64,000 bases of DNA from Tessaracoccus flavus (lineage in GTDB: Bacteria; Actinomycetota; Actinomycetes; Propionibacteriales; Propionibacteriaceae). The notes beneath the pieces are model-generated. The model did no database searches and was not told where the DNA came from. It worked only from the letters and a program-made list of their open reading frames with translations. Shown one piece after another: positions 62,473 to 64,000 of this stretch. The stretch is taken from assembly GCF_001997295.1 (NCBI RefSeq), contig NZ_CP019605.1:1178001-1242000 (forward strand). The letters are read 5' to 3'. Within the stretch, counting starts at the first letter, position 1; every line of letters begins with the position of its first letter. Position numbers and translations under genes: made by a program.

Positions 62473-62545
62473 GCGGACGTGGCTCAGTTGGTAGAGCATC
62501 ACCTTGCCAAGGTGAGGGTCGCGAGTTCGAATCTCGTCGTCCGCT
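62473..62545 (+). tRNA. tRNA-Gly (anticodon GCC)
   Basis: Acceptor arm GCGGACG/CGTCCGC, anticodon stem TCACC/GGTGA with loop TTGCCAA, T loop GTTCGAATC. Discriminator T at 62545. CCA not encoded. Confidence 0.95.
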
Positions 62546-62593
62546 CGGGGGTTTGTCTCTCCTAGCCCTACTCGGGAGGGCAAGACTCCACTC

Positions 62594-62664
62594 GGTGGAG
62601 TGGCCGAGAGGCGAGGCAACGGACTGCAAATCCGTGTACACGGGTTCAAATCCCGTCTCCACCT
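62594..62664 (+). tRNA. tRNA-Cys (anticodon GCA)
   Basis: Acceptor arm GGTGGAG/CTCCACC, anticodon stem ACGGA/TCCGT with loop CTGCAAA, T loop GTTCAAATC. Discriminator T. CCA not encoded. Confidence 0.95.
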
Positions 62665-62665
62665 C

Positions 62666-62740
62666 GGGCGGTTGGCGCAGTGGTAGCGCGCTTCCTTGAC
62701 ACGGAAGAGGTCGCCAGTTCAAACCTGGCATCGCCCACCA
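62666..62740 (+). tRNA. tRNA-Val (anticodon GAC), CCA encoded
   Basis: Acceptor arm GGGCGGT/ATCGCCC (one G-U), anticodon stem CTTCC/GGAAG with loop TTGACAC, T arm GCCAG-TTCAAAC-CTGGC. CCA (62738-62740) is encoded after the discriminator A. It starts one base after tRNA-Cys. Confidence 0.95.
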
Positions 62741-62745
62741 ACAAG

Positions 62746-62772
62746 ATCCCCCGCGAGGGGGATTTTTGTTTT
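62746..62772 (+). terminator. Intrinsic terminator of the tRNA cluster
   Basis: A seven-bp stem ATCCCCC/GGGGGAT with loop GCGA, followed by TTTTTGTTTT. Confidence 0.9.
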
Positions 62773-62783
62773 CCCCGGGTTGT

Positions 62784-63479
62784 TCAGTCGTCGACGACCG
62801 GACGAGACCGCAAGAGTCGGAGGGCCCGGAAACTCGACAGCCGCGCGCGCAGTGCCTCAGCGCCGTTGACCCTGACCTCCTCGTAGGCGAAGACCGGCAG
62901 CCGCCAGCGGAAGCGCAGGGCCAGCAGGCGCAGCACGAACCCCGTCACCAGCGTGGCCACCACGGCCGCGTTCTCCTGGACCCCGAAACGAAGCAGCGCG
63001 ACGAACAGGAGTGCTGAAAGCACGGATACCGACGCGTAGAGCTCCTCGCGTAGGACCAGCGGTACGCGGTCGCACAGGAGATCGCGCAGGATGCCACCCG
63101 CGACGCCCGTGAGTACCGCGGCGACCACCGCGATCGTGACACCGTGGCCCATCTCGAGTGCCACCCGCGCACCGAGGATAGAGAACACCACGAGACCGAG
63201 CGCGTCGAGCACGAGGAAGAGCTGCCGGAAGTAGTTCATCAGCCCCGCGACGGAGACGGTCAGGATGGCGGCCGCCATGACGAGCAGTACGTACTGGGGG
63301 TCGCGGACCCACACGAGGGGGTAGTGGCCCAGCAGGACGTCACGCAGCGATCCGCCGCCGAGCGCCGCGACGAACGCCACCATCGTCACCCCGAACAGGT
63401 CCATCCTCTCCCGTCCAGCGGCGAGCGCTCCCGTCACGGCCTCCGCGGTGATACCGATGGCCCACAGAATCGTCAGCAC
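62784..63479 (-). CDS. TRIC-type (UPF0126) membrane protein
   Basis: The protein has seven membrane segments in two repeats, with GGGSLRDVLLGHYPLVWV and GVAGGILRDLLCDRVPLVLR, the duplicated GG-RD motif of UPF0126/TRIC. In bacteria, TRIC proteins form trimeric cation channels. Length 231. A GTG at 63479 has AAGGGAG about five bases upstream and gives MLTILWAIGITAEAVTGA; an ATG at 63503 would add eight residues. The C-terminus is basic. Confidence 0.88.
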   Translation of the reverse strand: MLTILWAIGITAEAVTGALAAGRERMDLFGVTMVAFVAALGGGSLRDVLLGHYPLVWVRDPQYVLLVMAAAILTVSVAGLMNYFRQLFLVLDALGLVVFSILGARVALEMGHGVTIAVVAAVLTGVAGGILRDLLCDRVPLVLREELYASVSVLSALLFVALLRFGVQENAAVVATLVTGFVLRLLALRFRWRLPVFAYEEVRVNGAEALRARLSSFRALRLLRSRPVVDD

Positions 63480-63545
63480 ATCCGACTCCCTTCCGCAGGA
63501 CATAATGCCTGAAGCTCGACCGCGACGATCGTCGTCGTCGAGGCC

Positions 63546-63551
63546 TATAGT
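63546..63551 (+). promoter_or_regulatory. -10 box TATAGT of the EamA gene, leaderless
   Basis: TATAGT is followed by six bases and the GTG start at 63558; no ribosome site lies between. Confidence 0.55.
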
Positions 63552-63557
63552 TCGGCC

Positions 63558-64000
63558 GTGGCCCGAGTCAACCCCGTCGTCCTAGTGCTGATCGCCATCG
63601 CGTCAGTGCAGTTCGGCGCGGCCGTTGCCAAGGGAATCTTCACCGCCGCGCACCCCGCCACGCTGTCGTTTCTCCGGGTGACGATTGCGACGACCGTGTT
63701 TCTGGTGATCGCGCGTCCTCGGTGGTCCGGGCGGACCCTGCGTGACTGGCTGCTGGTGCTGGGCTACGGCCTATGCCTCGCGGGGATGAACCTCGCGATC
63801 TACCTCAGCTTCGCGCGGATCCCGATCGGAGTGGCCGTCACCCTGGAATTCGTCGGGCCACTCGCCCTGGCCGTGATCGGGTCGCGACGCCTGATCGATC
63901 TGGGGTGGGTCCTGCTCGCGGCCATGGGCGTCGGGCTCCTCGGTGCGCTTCCGATCGGGCTGGATCCGGTTGGCGTGGCGCTGGCGCTGCTGGCCGGAGC
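63558..64000 (+). CDS. EamA/DMT-family exporter (RhtA-like), N-terminal part
   Basis: The reading frame runs past the window end. The translated part begins MARVNPVVLVLIAIASVQFGAAVAKG and has about five membrane segments, with HPATLSFLRVTIAT, RIPIGVAVTLEFVGPLALAVIGSRR and GLLGALPIG, as in EamA exporters of the RhtA group (threonine/homoserine or similar). The GTG start at 63558 follows a TATAGT box by six bases. Substrate is unknown. Confidence 0.85.
   Translation, partial: MARVNPVVLVLIAIASVQFGAAVAKGIFTAAHPATLSFLRVTIATTVFLVIARPRWSGRTLRDWLLVLGYGLCLAGMNLAIYLSFARIPIGVAVTLEFVGPLALAVIGSRRLIDLGWVLLAAMGVGLLGALPIGLDPVGVALALLAG

Overview
The window is high-GC DNA (my estimate is high 60s %, not computed). 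It looks like a member of the Actinomycetota, most plausibly the Propionibacteriaceae (Tessaracoccus-like). The evidence is an actinobacterial gene set (AdnAB, SepH, DUF3107, DUF3710, DUF4193, DUF4235, DUF3093, DUF3000, a DUF7455-type zinc protein), heavy use of GTG starts, 1-8 bp stop/start overlaps, and several genes whose -10 box sits 6-7 bases before the start codon, as expected for leaderless mRNAs. Gene order resembles Mycobacterium tuberculosis in three places: secA with an Rv3235-like gene, adnA-adnB-nudC, and DUF3093-dut-DUF3710-OB-fold / trkA-trkA-permease-methyltransferase / dxs-RNase D-DUF3000. That comparison is from memory.

Layout. 1-4.6 kb: 3' end of secA, a 25-bp tandem repeat, an Rv3235-like gene, and a membrane protein with its lipoprotein partner. 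4.6-19.5 kb: a region rich in DNA-break repair, with ku, a stand-alone LigD-type polymerase, and the overlapping operon adnA-adnB-nudC; between them lie a PHP phosphoesterase, trpS, a DEAD-box helicase that apparently starts at CTG, DUF3107 and a PP2C phosphatase. 19.5-33.3 kb: an ECF sigma factor overlapping a membrane-anchored partner, parE, the lactate utilisation locus lutABC-lctP with a divergent GntR regulator and a clear operator, a beta-carbonic anhydrase, parC and an APP1-type phosphatase. 33.3-41.5 kb: phosphodiesterase, glycosyltransferase, thymidine kinase, a broken surface-protein gene, sepH (frameshifted), and the small-gene cluster around dut ending in an OB-fold gene (frameshifted).

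41521-49197 is the most unusual part. Two imperfect 36-bp inverted repeats enclose 7.7 kb. Just inside the left repeat is an N-terminal HTH fragment that looks like a transposase start; just inside the right repeat is the C-terminal DDE domain of an IS30-family transposase. Between the two pieces lie a UvrA-like gene that has lost its first Walker A and its second Walker B, an intact two-gene sugar phosphotransferase system (EIIBC and an EIIA-HPr-EI fusion), and a broken cation:proton antiporter gene. The segment sits in an otherwise conserved neighbourhood, so it looks like an acquired, IS-bounded PTS segment.

49.2-64 kb: two TrkA-type K+ regulators divergent from a KimA-like APC permease, an RNA m5U methyltransferase, acnA behind a palindromic operator, dxs, RNase D, DUF3000, msrB, a CbiX-like protein, four tRNA genes (Val-CAC, Gly-GCC, Cys-GCA, Val-GAC), a TRIC-type channel and the start of an EamA exporter gene cut by the window edge.

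I found no CRISPR array, prophage, rRNA gene or recognisable defence island. Three single-base frameshifts in C/G-rich runs (sepH, the OB-fold gene, the antiporter remnant) could be real or assembly errors; the raw reads would decide.
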